Origin: Lunularia cruciata
Taxonomy: Eukaryota > Streptophyta > Marchantiopsida > Lunulariales > Lunulariaceae
Assembly (NCBI GenBank): GCA_948567375.1
Contig: OX419755.1
Span: forward strand, 46,518,291-46,582,290
Reading direction: 5' to 3'
Length of the DNA: 64,000 nucleotides
Position 1 is the first letter of the stretch; each line of letters opens with the position of its first letter. The notes beneath the pieces were generated by a model. It ran no database searches. It was given only the letters and a program-made list of their open reading frames with translations, and had not been told where the DNA came from. Of the stretch, positions 50,201 to 61,580 are shown piece by piece. Position numbers and translations under genes: made by a program.

Positions 50201-53200
50201 CAGTGTATTGGACATAAACTGCATGACTGGCCGAATGGAAAATATCTAGACGCCCCCGCAACGACTGTATGAGGCCCCCTGCAGGCTCTATGTCAGCGTG
50301 AGCCCATGGCCACTAAACACACGAACGCTAACCCATTATGTTGTACATATATAGAACCCTAAACCCCAAATTTTTTGCTGTATATTGTGTATGAATATGA
50401 AATCCGTCTGTTAGTACACGGTTCAATAACCCCTCAAGACTGGACCAGACTTGACGAGGTATAAGCAGTAAAACCCTCATAACCATCATTTAGACCTAGT
50501 GGCGAGCAAGCTCTCTTGTTGGTTTGCACCTGCAAGCGAGATAAGAGTAAAACAAGTATATAGAAAAGAGTAAAACAAGTATATAGGTATACGAGAACAG
50601 AACCCGTTCTGGGAACGGATTATCCAGAACTCATGAATTGCAAATGATCGGTAAGCAAGATGTACATGATTCACAATGCTAGAATACTGAGGAGTCCATA
50701 ATGGAGAATGCATCGAATGTAACATGAAGCAAAGGCATAATTGAAACAAATTGAGAATAGCATATGGCTAACAGACCAGTAGACCACCATGAAATCGAGA
50801 ACTCTATGCTAATGACTGCGAGAAATAGGTATTGCTATGTAAAAGACTGCCAGTAAGCAATGCGTGAACGATAAAAATAAAAAACGTGAGCTGGAGTCGG
50901 GTAGGAACACTGTATACACCAGAGGAGGAGTGGAACAATGCGAGAGCTGTAGGATGGTGTGGCTGCAGAAACCTGCCGAAGTGTAACAGGGTGACGAGAG
51001 CGAAGCGAAAAAGGACAGGATATAAAGTATATCGCAACAAGCGCTATGGATGCTTGAGTCCTCAGATGCTAAACAATAAAGGGAAGCAGAAGGCGGCCAT
51101 AGTAAACCTTCACGGAAACACCTGCAACTTCATCAGTGCCTCATGCAGTGCCGAAGTAGCTGAGCATTTGCCAGTACCCCTCATACTGAGTTTCTGCTTG
51201 AAAACTCATGAGTGCCAAGGCAAACTCGGTTGCTCCCCTAAAGTGCCGATCAAAAGTAATGGGACTGTCAAAAAGAACAGAAGTGGAAATGCGGAAAGCA
51301 AGGGCAAGCAAAAGTGCAGACACACACTTACGCGCTGGAGTCTTAACCGCATAATGAGGATCAGTCCAGAAAGAAAAGAATCCACATGAGTAAGATGAGG
51401 GAAGAAATCGAGACATACCTGATGGATCCCTGAAATCACAAACATTCATTAGTAGAGAGAAAGTCCATGACACAACAATGAGAAAGAGTCAAGCAGAGGT
51501 TCGCTAATGATACGAGAGTGGAGCAAGAAAACTTCAGCGCTGCACAGGAAGGGGACGAGCCAACTGAAACGGGAAAAGCAGAGGTGAAGTGGATTAAGAT
51601 TAACGTGAAGGTGAAGGTGAAGTATACAGTACATATAGGTATACGAGAAATGATATACAGTATAGGTATACAGTATATATTGGTAAATGAGAGCAGAAGC
51701 CATTCTGGGAACGGGTTATCCAGAACTCATGAAGTGCACAAGTGCACATATTCGATAAACAACATGTACTTGAATTACAGTGCTAGTGTAGTATGAAAGC
51801 TTTAGTGTAAAATGCATCGAAAATAACCTGCAGCAAAAGTATAAGTGCAAAAAAGTAACCTGTAGCAAAGGCATAAGTGCAAGAAATTGAGAATACCGTA
51901 CTGCCAATGGACAATAATGAACTTGAAATCGAGAGCAGCAAGGCCAACGTGAGCGTGGGTTTGAAAGCTTGATGTAAGAGTTCACCAGTAAAAAATAATG
52001 AAGTCAGAGAGCAGCAATGCAACCGAAAGCGAGAGGCATAGGAAACGTGCTATCTGCTGTAAGAGCCCGCCAGGTATAGGTATAGGTATACATACAATAT
52101 AGGTATACAGTATATATTGGTAAATGAGAGCAGAAGCCGTTCGGTATACAGTATATATATGAATTCAGAAGTCAAGAAGGACTCCCAAACAACAGTGTGG
52201 TATACAGGCCTCCGGGAACATCAGAGTAAAACAAGCATATATGATGATTAGTAGATGTATTAGATTTTATCAACGTTCATTTCATAGAGCAGCTAAATGG
52301 AAAATAACAAATTATCATAAGCTTCCTAAACTCCACCGAAGCTGTCTGCGAGTACTGGGTTTTACTCCAGCATGTTACTCTTGCGCTATATGTAGGTATA
52401 TGAGAGCAGAAGCCGTTCTGGGAACGGGTGATCCAGAACTCATGAAATGCAAATGATTGGTAACCAAGATGTGCGTGATGCACAATGCTAGAATAGTGAT
52501 AAATCCATAAAGTAGAATGCATCAAATGTAACCTGAAGCAAAGGCATAAGTGCAACAAATTGAGAATAACATATATCTAAAGGACTAGTAAACAACTTGA
52601 AATCGATAACAGCTATGCAAATCTTGCGCTATATATACCAAGAATAGGTGCGGATCCCATACAGGCGTCAAGCAATGAACTGGGGAACTGTACATGTGTA
52701 TTAGAACCATTTAACCAATATTACGCTTTGCAGAAGCAGAAGAACGGCTGCATTCAAATATTCACAAATTTGCGGACCTTGTCAAAGCAAATGGAAGAAG
52801 GATTGTCTAAAAGCTTCAGTCAGAAGTGAGCTATATTAAGAGAAACAAAAAGTACCTCGTGTTCTGTTGGCGGCTCAACCCCATCTTCCTGAATGTTGAA
52901 CACCGACAAAGCAGATCCTGCATTCCGCTTCCGAAGAGTCAAATAAGCCTCCACACCGGCAAGCACACGTTCCAAATCCTCGGGAACTCGCTGCAACAAA
53001 ATATTTCAGTAGCACTATTGTCAATCATGATGCCTGCAGTTTCACCATAAGAAACAACGATGACCAGTTGATGCAGTGACTCTGACAAACTCATCATACA
53101 CAGACTTCTCTATCCCCACCTTCACCAAGACACCAAATCTAATTGCAAGTTCTTTGTGACCACAGCCAATAGAACTTATATTTTGGTCTAAGTTGTAAGA

Positions 53201-55481
53201 CGACTGTTGCTAACCATGAAGCTCTATCAATGAGATGCGACAAAAGCTAGACAGTAAATAGTAAACGTCCATGTCACAGTTTGTTGCACTAGCACCATCA
53301 TTAAGCTCGAGATCGACTTTGTCCAAATTCAGACAATATAGAAACATCTGAGCTACTAAACGGCCTGAGGGTGGCAGATTTAGAACGAAGGTCTTAGTAT
53401 CTGTTTGTACCTCTGCCAATTCCAGTCCACCCCAAGGAAGGGAAGATAAAATGCAGAACACATAAAAATCTGCACGAGGTTGCCATGATGGATTTCCCCC
53501 ATCTTCGTCAATAGTAGTCGCAGCAGATGATACCAGAGTTTCAAAAACTTCGATAAGGGAACCTGGAGCAATGACGTTGCTACTCATCTGGAGCGTCGAC
53601 AAGCATGCAGTATTAGAATCAAAACGCAAATGACTCTCAAATGACCACGAAGGCTAGAATATGCACGTGACTTACATGACCTACTTCTTCCCGTTAGCTA
53701 AATACAAGCACACTAATGCTTCGAAGTTCAAGTACGCAACAGAAAGACAATATTTAAATTGTGGACTTTGATCTCCAGCACGAGGAAAGATACTTTGCAC
53801 GACACGTACCAAGGTTGTTAAAAATCGCATCAATATCCGTATCTTGTTACAGTTCCCTGAGTCCAGAGCAGCCTGCATGGGAGCAATGACTCGCTTATCA
53901 CAGTTTATGTGATCCAGAGCGAGACATACAGACGAAAGCAAAACAATATCGCATCTTATTTGAGTCTTATCAACTTCGTATCTAACGTCATCGATGGATT
54001 ACATAGACGATGAAGTAATGTGTAAAGATTTCCATGACAACAATTGCTCCACGTTCATCCTGAAGTTCTAGTCATCGTTACGCAATTCTTCAGTAAGGAT
54101 GTTACAGAGAATGGAAAATTCTATACCTGGAGGCTGTCATGAGCCTGAACCACAACCTTCTCAACAAAATCGGTATTCTCAAGATTTATAAGGCCCACCT
54201 GTTGCAGCGTCATGTGAAACACAGGTCAAGTAGGAATCCAGTACAAACGCTCTCTTTAACTTTTTACAATTGAGCAGATCGCCTGGAGTTTAACAGCTCA
54301 CCAGGGTTCCATACAGCGGGTCTTTGTGTGGGAGCTCCTCCACGCACTGCATAAGAAGCTGGTCCCGATACACGTCAATGCCACAATATGTCAGTTATAA
54401 GAACCAGAGAAGGAAACGCTTTAAACGAACCAATTGGAGGAATTATTCAAGGATCAGCTGTTGACGCCCTTACCGCCAGGATCTCGTTTCCATGTTGATG
54501 TACGTCTCGTAGAAGGTAATTGAAGCAAGTCTCCTGAGGAATCAAATCAACGCCAGCTTGGTCAACATAGGAACGGCTAATACATATGGAACAGAGAGTT
54601 AGATCTATTTTTCATGAATAGGGAGGGCAAGCAAACTAGCAGTATGTACATCAAATTTGCTTTGCTGTTTAGTGATCTGATGTTCTTTGCTGTTCACATC
54701 TAATTCTGTAAATTCCGCTGACGGCTATCACTAATCTTGTTGATATTGATCCGAAGACAGCTTACCGTGGCGTCTGTGTTGGGAGTTAGGCTCACAGGTT
54801 ATCGCAATACAACCAAACTCGTTTTAGTAATCTTAAGAAAATATCGAGTCCAGTCGCCATAGAAGAATGGATCTCGAACTCCCATCAAATCTGTGAAAGA
54901 GTATGACTTCTCTGACTGTGACGGTGATTTGGACAGTAGTTCTTTCTGTGTATCTGTTACCAGAACTCGTCGTGAAAAGAGTTCTTCAGAGGTAAAACCA
55001 GATATTTAAGGCATCAGGCGATCCAATGGCAGCACACAGGTAATCAAAGTATTCTCACTACACTGAAGGAGAAGTGAACGTTATAAATGCGAGCCTTCTA
55101 CTCAGCTAATCAGCTCAGTAAAATTCAAGATCCAAGTCTGAGATTTTGGTAGAGAAAACGTAACATTCATAACCGGATTTGTCATGCGACAAACCTTCCA
55201 TTGGTTAAAGAGAATTGCAATTTCTTCGCACAATTCACCCGAAATGAACCTCCACGACGCAAATAGCATATCGAACTCCAGCTATATTCCCAAAAATCAT
55301 TGATTAAGCAACCAATTCCTCCTCCCTGATCCCGGAAAACAGAGAACGCATGAGCAATGCGTTCAAGCATAGCAATTTGAGAGGATATACATACAATGTG
55401 GTCCTCGGCATCCGCTTGACCACCGTACTCTGCACAGCGTTCCCCAATTCGCACCAGAAGTGAATGCCAACTGGTGCTCAT
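29221..55481 (-). CDS. CBP80: Nuclear cap-binding complex large subunit, CBP80/NCBP1 (ABH1)
   Basis: Binds CBP20 and caps nascent RNA polymerase II transcripts in the nucleus, acting in splicing, microRNA processing and ABA responses in plants. Nineteen minus-strand exons join in frame to 863 codons (Arabidopsis about 848): 55481-55395, 54533-54474, 54358-54302, 54198-54127, 53872-53810, 53587-53411, 52990-52856, 48423-48357, 47959-47757, 47217-47147, 46933-46849, 33588-33520, 32933-32815, 32568-32430, 32072-31569, 31227-30922, 30207-30045, 29893-29781, 29322-29221. All introns are GT-AG. Diagnostic blocks: WHSLLVRIGE (start), ALDSGNCNKIRILMRF, NPSWQPRADFY and CILSSLPWGG (first MIF4G), FRYEYLMAET, WPWEEW, GSKSFTHTVGILEKYG, INKTNNRTADLRKDV. 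Residues about 645-735 (exon 16) are coiled coil; exon 19 ends EVFTEDVAPLVVQ...SG. The exon 17/18 junction and the last exon are the least conserved. No stop or frameshift was found, so the gene looks intact despite its bloated introns. Confidence 0.96.
39240..40730 (-). pseudogene. Penelope-like element reverse transcriptase
   Basis: A 354-residue minus-strand frame (40715-39651) carries an RT unlike the LINE and gypsy enzymes nearby. It has a start with DKCPNRFVFVCRQFYIQTL, then LPYLCCAWKFHKFPVVPRVI (residues about 63-82), SFDFTTLYTKI (172-182), IGIPMGTPCAVFVANLYLFT (271-290) and the catalytic RYVDD (316-320). After a frame change near 39650 the homology goes on (LDCRI, FNIFVSIYDKKELPHF) to about 39450, with further stops. 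The FDF-x-TLYT, IPMGT and RYVDD set is typical of Penelope-type RTs. No GIY-YIG endonuclease was seen. The element lies in intron 11 in the same orientation as the gene. Assignment to a Penelope subgroup is not possible from here. Confidence 0.7.
46675..46770. repeat. Degenerate GAACC...GGTT motif block
   Basis: Contains 'acagaacccgttacaaccc' followed by 'ggttgcatacccac' and 'tctgacaggact'. The same word order recurs near 49705-49760, 49870-49935 and 50395-50460. No function recognised. Confidence 0.4.
48686..49247 (-). mobile_element. Dispersed repeat copy with 16-bp target-site duplication
   Basis: A 562-bp insertion flanked by GCTTCTGTGTATATAT on both sides (48670-48685 and 49248-49263). 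The other copy of the host sequence (26.96-27.02 kb, reverse complement) has this site once, without the insert. The orientation is inferred: on the minus strand the insert ends in ...CTCATATACC followed by TATATA, a tail-like end. The opposite end is cut short relative to longer copies, as expected for a 5'-truncated retroposon. No coding capacity was recognised. Confidence 0.75.
49300..49330. repeat. (CAACAC)n microsatellite
   Basis: About five perfect hexamer units. Confidence 0.9.
52074..52125. repeat. (TATAGG)n tail-like microsatellite
   Basis: Runs such as 'ggtataggtataggtata' at the edge of a dispersed repeat copy, read on the minus strand as TATACC units. Confidence 0.7.
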
Positions 55482-57480
55482 CGTCCTGAGATGTTTGCAG
55501 ATCTACACAACGAGCATTTGCGCGAAGAAGTATGCAATCGATCGCAGACCTCTCGAGCTCCAGACTCCAATTTCTTTCATTATCCCTTGGACTTTCTGTT
55601 GTCTGTCTGCACAAATTGACTGCTGGTTTTCGAACTCACTGTCCGAATCATTAGGGTTTAAGAACTTTGGCCATCTCTAGCAGACCAGCACTATTTTAGC
55701 CGGGCTGCTACTTCGTTGATGAACAAATAGCGGGTTGTGGACAGCCTTTGGGGGTCGCCAAGTTTTCAAAATTCAAACCAGCAACAAGGATCTTCAAGAT
55801 TGCAAGTTTTCAATAGAGTGCGATGGTTTGGCCGTTTCCTATGATAATTCATTTCGAATTAAATGATACTATTTGAGTCCTATGCAATGGGCCGGTGTGC
55901 TTTGTGAATCTTGGGAACTTATCTGAACAAATATTAAGAGAAATAATTAATTTTATCTTTCTAATACTAAATTATTTAATATTTATTGACCTTTTTTCTA
56001 AATCAAGGGGATATGTCTTATTTTAACCTGGTTTACAAAGTTATATCTAATTAAGGAAAATTTTGAATTACATTTAATTTAGTGGTGGGATGATATTGTT
56101 ACAAATTATCCGTATTCCAAAGTGGAACAAATAAATAATTTAGCTCCCCGTCTAACTCATGATCATTCAAATGAAGTTTTCTTTTCATTTACATGGATGA
56201 ATACAATGTAATTCAATCTAAAATATCTAAAAATTTTATAAAATTAAATTTAATCATCTTTTTTGTATTCTAGAATGTATTATATTTGGTGCTCATGGTT
56301 TTAACTTTTTATCAATCTTCTTTTGTGTTTACCATCTAGACTCGAGCTTCAAAATATATAAAATATTAATGTTGGAATTTTTTAACCATTGTAATCTAGG
56401 TTAAGATAAATTCTGCATTCTTGCAACAAATTTTGTAGATCTTATGTTAATTTTACTCTCCCAAGTTAACAACATAACGAATAACTTGGTATCTTGAATA
56501 AAGATTGAATACTGTTATTTGTAAGTTTTATAATTATTTTTACTGTTTCTAATATCTTAAGGGACCAAGACTAACTAGGAAGAAGAGCACCATAGGGATT
56601 CAGATTCAATATATGTTCCATTCCATGATATACATGAGATGTCAATTTATCATATTTTAAATTGATGAATCAATTCAGATCGTCCTTGAACTTAGACATT
56701 ATACCTCTATTTTTTTTCCTCTTTTCACATCAAAATTTGTCAAAAAATTTATACAGTACAGAATTTAGAGATTCCCCTTAGAATAATGGCTGATGATCAA
56801 ACTTTGTGTGTTTTATGGTTTTCTCTTATTTGTGTTAATCTTTTCCATGAAGGAAATGTTCATATATAACTATAAAATGTTCAATATATATGTATGTAAT
56901 ATAGGATTTTCCTCCCAGTATTAATATATTTCCCTGCTCTTCGTAATTGTTTAGTATAGTAGAATTTATTATTCAAAGCACATACGAGAAGAAAGAGACA
57001 TGCATTATATTTCTATACATGATATCCATCTATTATGCAAACTGAAATTTTAAAAATTAGTTTAAGGTCTGATATATCATTTATTGTTTATAATTAAAAA
57101 TCATATATTAAGATTTTTATTTAAAACTTGTTCTGATTTTTTACTTGTTTTCAAAGCAAATTGAAAGGACTATTTTGCACAAACTATAATATATAAATAT
57201 AGTCTCATAAATAAGCAAACAATTTTTTTATCAATAAGTACAAGTTTTTTTTCTATATACATATATTCATTGCTTTCAATTAAAACTTATAAGTCCCATA
57301 TCAACTTGCAATAAGGTATAGTATGTGGATTAAAAGAAGGAAGATGAGAATTATTGGATTAATACTTTCTTCTTCTTGTTTATTTCATCAAAATGAACTT
57401 ACACTAATTTTGCATATGTTAATTCTACTTTATTCTTATAATTATTTTATTTATGTATATTTTAATTAACTCTTAGTACA
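55482..57480. other. CBP80 upstream region and AT-rich spacer, no gene seen
   Basis: 55482 to about 55700 should hold the CBP80 promoter and 5' UTR (transcription to the left). I see no certain TATA element. From about 55930 the sequence turns strongly AT-rich, with many A and T runs and no reading frame of note. Confidence 0.5.
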
Positions 57481-57489
57481 TTAGTGTAG

Positions 57490-58674
57490 TTTTTCTTATG
57501 TGTTAGAACTTTGTGCTCACATCTTCAAATGAGTTGATCTTGATCTCATTAGAAGCATTTATTGATTAAAACTATCCTCATGTAATTTGAAGCTTTGTGT
57601 CTAAAGTTATAGGCATTTAAATTTGGTGGCATAATGAGAGTTTGAAGTTAACCATATCAAACTCTAAAGGTCATAGTTCTATACGTATGTGGTCAAATGA
57701 GTTGATGTTTTATTCATTTGAAAGTGGTATTCAAGAGCTTTTGATTGAAACCTTGTTTGTAGATTTTGAAGCTACGTGGTGAAGTTTTCAAAATCCGTAT
57801 GTTCTCAAAAACTTCCATGTCAGAGAGTGTGGATTCAAAAGCTTATAACTTTTGATTTACATGTCCAAATGAGTAGATCTTTGTTCAATAAATAAGTATT
57901 TGTAGGGCTATTAGTGGATATAGATGAATAAATAGCCTCATTTATAAGAGTAGAAACCATAAGAATTTAAGATTTGTAAAATTCTGTTAGATTTTGTAAA
58001 TAAAGTTTTCAAGATCTTTATGTGATGGATTCATAGAGCTTGAGTGAAGGTAAAGGATATATCCTCATAGTAGCACTTTGGAGATCCAAAATAGAAGCTT
58101 CCAAGATGGTACAAGACATTGTTGATAAAGCCTTCAAATAGCAAAAGCTTGCTAAAATGTACATAAAAGCAAATGATTTCCAAAAGGAACTCAAGAGCTT
58201 CCTTGTACTTATGTCTCAATGCATGAGCACTCTTATGGTAGATTTGGAAACCGTAAGAGTAGAGGTCATGACTATGAAAGAGTCTTTGACCTTGGTCACC
58301 CGAGATATCCAAGAACTCAAGAAGAGCAATAATTTGTTGTTAGACTCCACCAAAGGGGGTGGTAGATGCTACCGAGAAGGTTGCTTCTTTGGGAGCACAA
58401 GCTACTAACATTGCTCCACAAAATGGAGGGCTGCAAGAGATTGTTGAGACATTAGGTGTGAAGATGAAGTCATATGCTAAGAGCATATGACTTCATCACG
58501 TACCTTCAAAATCTACAAACAAGGTCCTTCTCAAACAGTCAAGATCTGTAGCCTTTTTATGGGATGGTAGAGTTGTAATTACCCAAAGGCAATCATTAGG
58601 TGTTGCGTAGCAACCCAAGACCCTTACATTGCTATTATGGAATATTCATATGCTCACACATACCAAGTATTCAA
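57490..58674 (+). pseudogene. LINE L-E, 5' UTR monomers and ORF1, left part
   Basis: Monomer boxes of the form CAAATGAGTTGATCTTG occur at 57528, 57691 and 57868, followed by ORF1 from about 58090. The ORF1 coiled-coil part is clear (MYIKANDFQKELKSF, MSQCMSTLM) but has a TAG at about 58138 and a frameshift near 58360. The RRM-like half is missing, replaced by a palindrome at 58463-58497. The frame then resumes with SVAFLWDGRVVITQ, the conserved TAG (58608-58610) and the start of ORF2 (LLLWNIHMLTHTKYS). The copy is interrupted at 58674 by LINE L-D and resumes at 60655. Confidence 0.8.
58463..58497. repeat. Perfect 16-bp palindrome in LINE L-E
   Basis: GATGAAGTCATATGCT, spacer AAG, then the exact reverse complement. 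The left arm is normal ORF1 coding sequence (compare L-B); the right arm is an inverted copy of it. Confidence 0.95.
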
Positions 58675-60654
58675 TGAACAATGAACAATGAAATAAAGCC
58701 CAAAAGACCCAAAGAGTCAAAAGGCTAAAAACACAATACAAACACATGAAATGTGAGCCTAGGCAAGGGCCTAGGGCAACTGACCAATCTGTAACAAATT
58801 GGTCCGATGTAAACTAACCTCGGTCATGTACTTCCCTAACGCTAAAGCTTCAACCTATAAGAGAGTTGAGAAATCACTACAAGTAATATGATGTCTAACT
58901 CTAATCTGCATGTAACAAGTGCAATCAACAAACACATGATGCTCATCCTCAACTTTGCTCATAATACACAATTTGCAAAGTCGCATGGAGTGCTCTATCT
59001 ACTGCTAACTTCCTTGTTTTACTTCTAGTCTATGAGAACTAGTTCTATATTGAGCAATAACATGTTTAAGTGAAATAGAAATACTAGCCAAGAGATATTC
59101 TTGCTTCCATAAGCAAAGTAAGAATTGCTCCTTGATCACTTCTTGTAAAGCAATAGGCTCCAATCTCCAATGTCGCTCATAAACATTCCACCTTGTGGCC
59201 TATGCAATCAGATCTGTATACCAACCAACAAATAGAGTGGCACAAAATGCTTGGTAGAGAAGTCTCTCATGCTCCATGGACCTCACCTTAGTGGCACATG
59301 GGAGAGCTAAAAACAAAGCTTCAGCCTCAAGAGGCAAAAACCCGGTTTTAGCAAGCAGCAATACATAAGGAGTTTGAGTCCTCACCCCAAGTTAATCCCA
59401 CGAAAACAATTTTTGAACTTTCTCCACCTTTTGCAACCATGTCTTCTTAGTACTTGGACCCCAAATCTGAGCACCATAGAGAACCACCGGCTGCACAAGA
59501 GATCTGAAAAGCACCTTCTTCAACTCCCATGTGGTAAGATGAGCACATCTTGAGCGGTTCATGAGTGAATAAAAAGCTCTAAACCCTGCATTGATTCTCA
59601 TTTTCACACAAGTAGACCAACTATAGTCATAAGAAAACTCAAGGCCCAAGTACTTATAAGAAGAAACCTGCTCCAATTGCTGTCCATCAAAAAGAAAGGT
59701 GTGACACCTTTAGAGACCACCATCACCTTGGACTTGTCAAGATTCACCTCCATCTTTGTTTGATTGCAAAACAAGAGAAGAGAATCCAACTACTTCTGTA
59801 AACTATGTGGATTGGTGGAGAGAAGCACTACATCATTTGCATAAAGGAGTGCATGTATCATCAAAGAGCCAACCTGTACACCAGTAGCTCCTACTTCCAT
59901 GAGTAGTCTCTCTAGATCATTGATGAAGATTCCAAACAAAGTTGGAGATAGAGAGCAGCCTTGAATCACACCCATTGTGCTAAGGACATCTTGAGAGCTC
60001 AAAGATGAAAGTCTCACAACCACTTTCTCATAGAGTCTAGAGATAGCACTAATTAGATACGTTGAAACACCAACTTCCATGAGTCTTTCAATTTGTGATT
60101 TCCTAAGCACCTTATCAAAGGCCTGCTTGAAATCAATAAATGCAACATAAAGAGCTCTCCCAACATCCTTAGATTGCCACCACAAAACATGGAGTACCAA
60201 TAGATGATCCAAAGTACTAAAGCCTGATCTGAAACCAGCTTGGCACTTAGCTCTAATTTTGTACTTTTCAGCCCAAGTGCTCAACCTAGACTCCAAAATT
60301 TGACCGTACAACTTAGCAAAGATACTACCCACTAGAATGGTATGGTAATTGGCAACAACATCTCTCTGGCAAGACTTGTGAATAGGAACTACCTTCTTGA
60401 AGCACCATCTATCAAGAAAGCCACACTTGATTGTCTTATTCAAGAGAGAAGTGAGTATTGGAATCAGATGTCTACCACCCCACTTAAGTAGTTTAACACA
60501 TAGTCCATCAAGGTCTTCAGCCTTACCATTGGCCAACTTCTTCAATTGGTACTTGACATCAGCTTCAGAGATGGTAAGAGCAGATCCAAGGCAAGGTGCT
60601 ATGCTTGGAGCATCGGGGAAAAATTATTGGTCCTTCACATATTCACAAAGCTCA
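58675..60654 (-). pseudogene. LINE L-D, 5'-truncated RT with 3' tail
   Basis: Minus-strand copy from the RT start (ELCEYVKD homologue) to the 3' end. It has TTCATTG tail repeats at 58675-58690. Identifiable blocks: VVPIHKSCQRDV, FIDFKQAFDK, QGCSLSPTLFGIFIND and LTTWELKKVLFRSLVQPVVL. The catalytic motif reads YAND (59832-59843), as in L-A. Several stops and frameshifts occur from 59790 downwards, and the zinc-motif part is partly deleted near 59100. It is flanked by TATTCAA at 58668-58674 and 60655-60661, a target duplication inside LINE L-E. Confidence 0.88.
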
Positions 60655-60817
60655 TATTCAAGTGCTAAGCCTTTGTAGGATGATTTTGATCTGATCAATC
60701 TTATAGAAATGTCGTAACACAAGGGGAACACCATTCAAGACATTGAAGGTTTCACTTTTATTGGTTCAACTTGGAACAAACATATGCAACATCAAGGAAG
60801 AGGCTTTGGAGGTATAG
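60655..60817 (+). pseudogene. LINE L-E, right part (endonuclease start)
   Basis: Continues the L-E endonuclease after the L-D insertion (DLINLIE, GNTIQDIEGF, GSTWNKHMQHQGRGFGGI). TAG and TGA codons interrupt it (DLINLIE is followed shortly by TAA in 'atgtcgtaa'). It ends at the 3' LTR of the gypsy element at 60818. Confidence 0.8.
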
Positions 60818-61567
60818 TGTAATACTCCAAGGATATGAGACCTAAAGAGAAATACACCATGAGAAACTCTCAATTTCACACTCAAACCTCCAATGCCCCA
60901 AAGGAGCACCTTCTCTTTGTTATATACACAAAGAGGATCTCTTCCAAGGAAGCTCCACCCTAGGATTAGGCACATAGATAGGTGATATGTCAGCAAGCTC
61001 AACCCTTGGATTACTTACTTTGATGGGTGACATGCCGGTCTTGGTCCTATCTGGTTGGTCAAACAAGCTTTGATTAGAGGGAATCTTTTAGAGAATCTTC
61101 CTATAAGAATCTCAATCACATGGGTGAGGTATAATTGGAAAGCTCTCAACAAGACAAACCAAGGGGGAGGAAGGCAAACCATTTCTCTATTGGAGTGAAA
61201 TTTGCACATTTTCAAGGTCTAATTCATCCATTTAGATCTCCAAAATTGTCTTCAAAGATTTTAGGCATATTTTGATTCCTACTCTATTTGTAGAAGTCTC
61301 CTTTTGGTAATACCTCTATTTGATCTATTTAGTCCATCATATGTAACATCTTTCCAAATGTTACCAAACCAATTCTCACCTTTAAATCACATGTCTAGCT
61401 ATTGATTCTAAGGTTTTCAAGTTTATTTCAATTTTTCTCTATTAGTAGAAGTAATCATTTCGTGATACTTCTATCTAGTCTATTTTGAAAATCATATATA
61501 ACATCATTCTAGATATTAGCAAACCAAATTTTATAGCTAGATCATATGGCTAGCTCTTGGTATTACA
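60818..61567 (-). mobile_element. 3' LTR of a Ty3/gypsy element
   Basis: Minus-strand TGTAATACC at 61567 to GGAGTATTACA at 60818, 750 bp. It is the same family as the LTR at 13483-14217. TATATAA on the minus strand at 60926-60920 matches the TATA position of that copy. It is preceded by a polypurine tract and by integrase-type sequence, which makes it the 3' LTR. It interrupts LINE L-E. Confidence 0.88.
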
Positions 61568-61569
61568 AA

Positions 61570-61580
61570 CCTCCCTCCTT
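61570..61580 (-). promoter_or_regulatory. Polypurine tract
   Basis: AAGGAGGGAGG on the minus strand, two bases before the LTR start. This is where plus-strand DNA priming occurs in LTR elements. Confidence 0.8.

Larger units (their letters stand above)
48424..52855 (-). other. CBP80 intron 7 (4.4 kb), repeat-rich
   Basis: Between exon 7 (ending PPTEHE) and exon 8 (DFLEDLW). It contains the same repeat family as intron 11 (cores near 48725, 50625, 51719 and 52431) and a split LTR-type fragment. It also has TATAGG-type microsatellites (about 51630-51690 and 52074-52125) and degenerate blocks at 49680-50470. Confidence 0.85.

Noticed and set aside
55930..57400. Possible organelle-derived insert because of high AT content
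   Set aside because: No organelle gene, rRNA or tRNA is visible; ordinary AT-rich spacer is enough.
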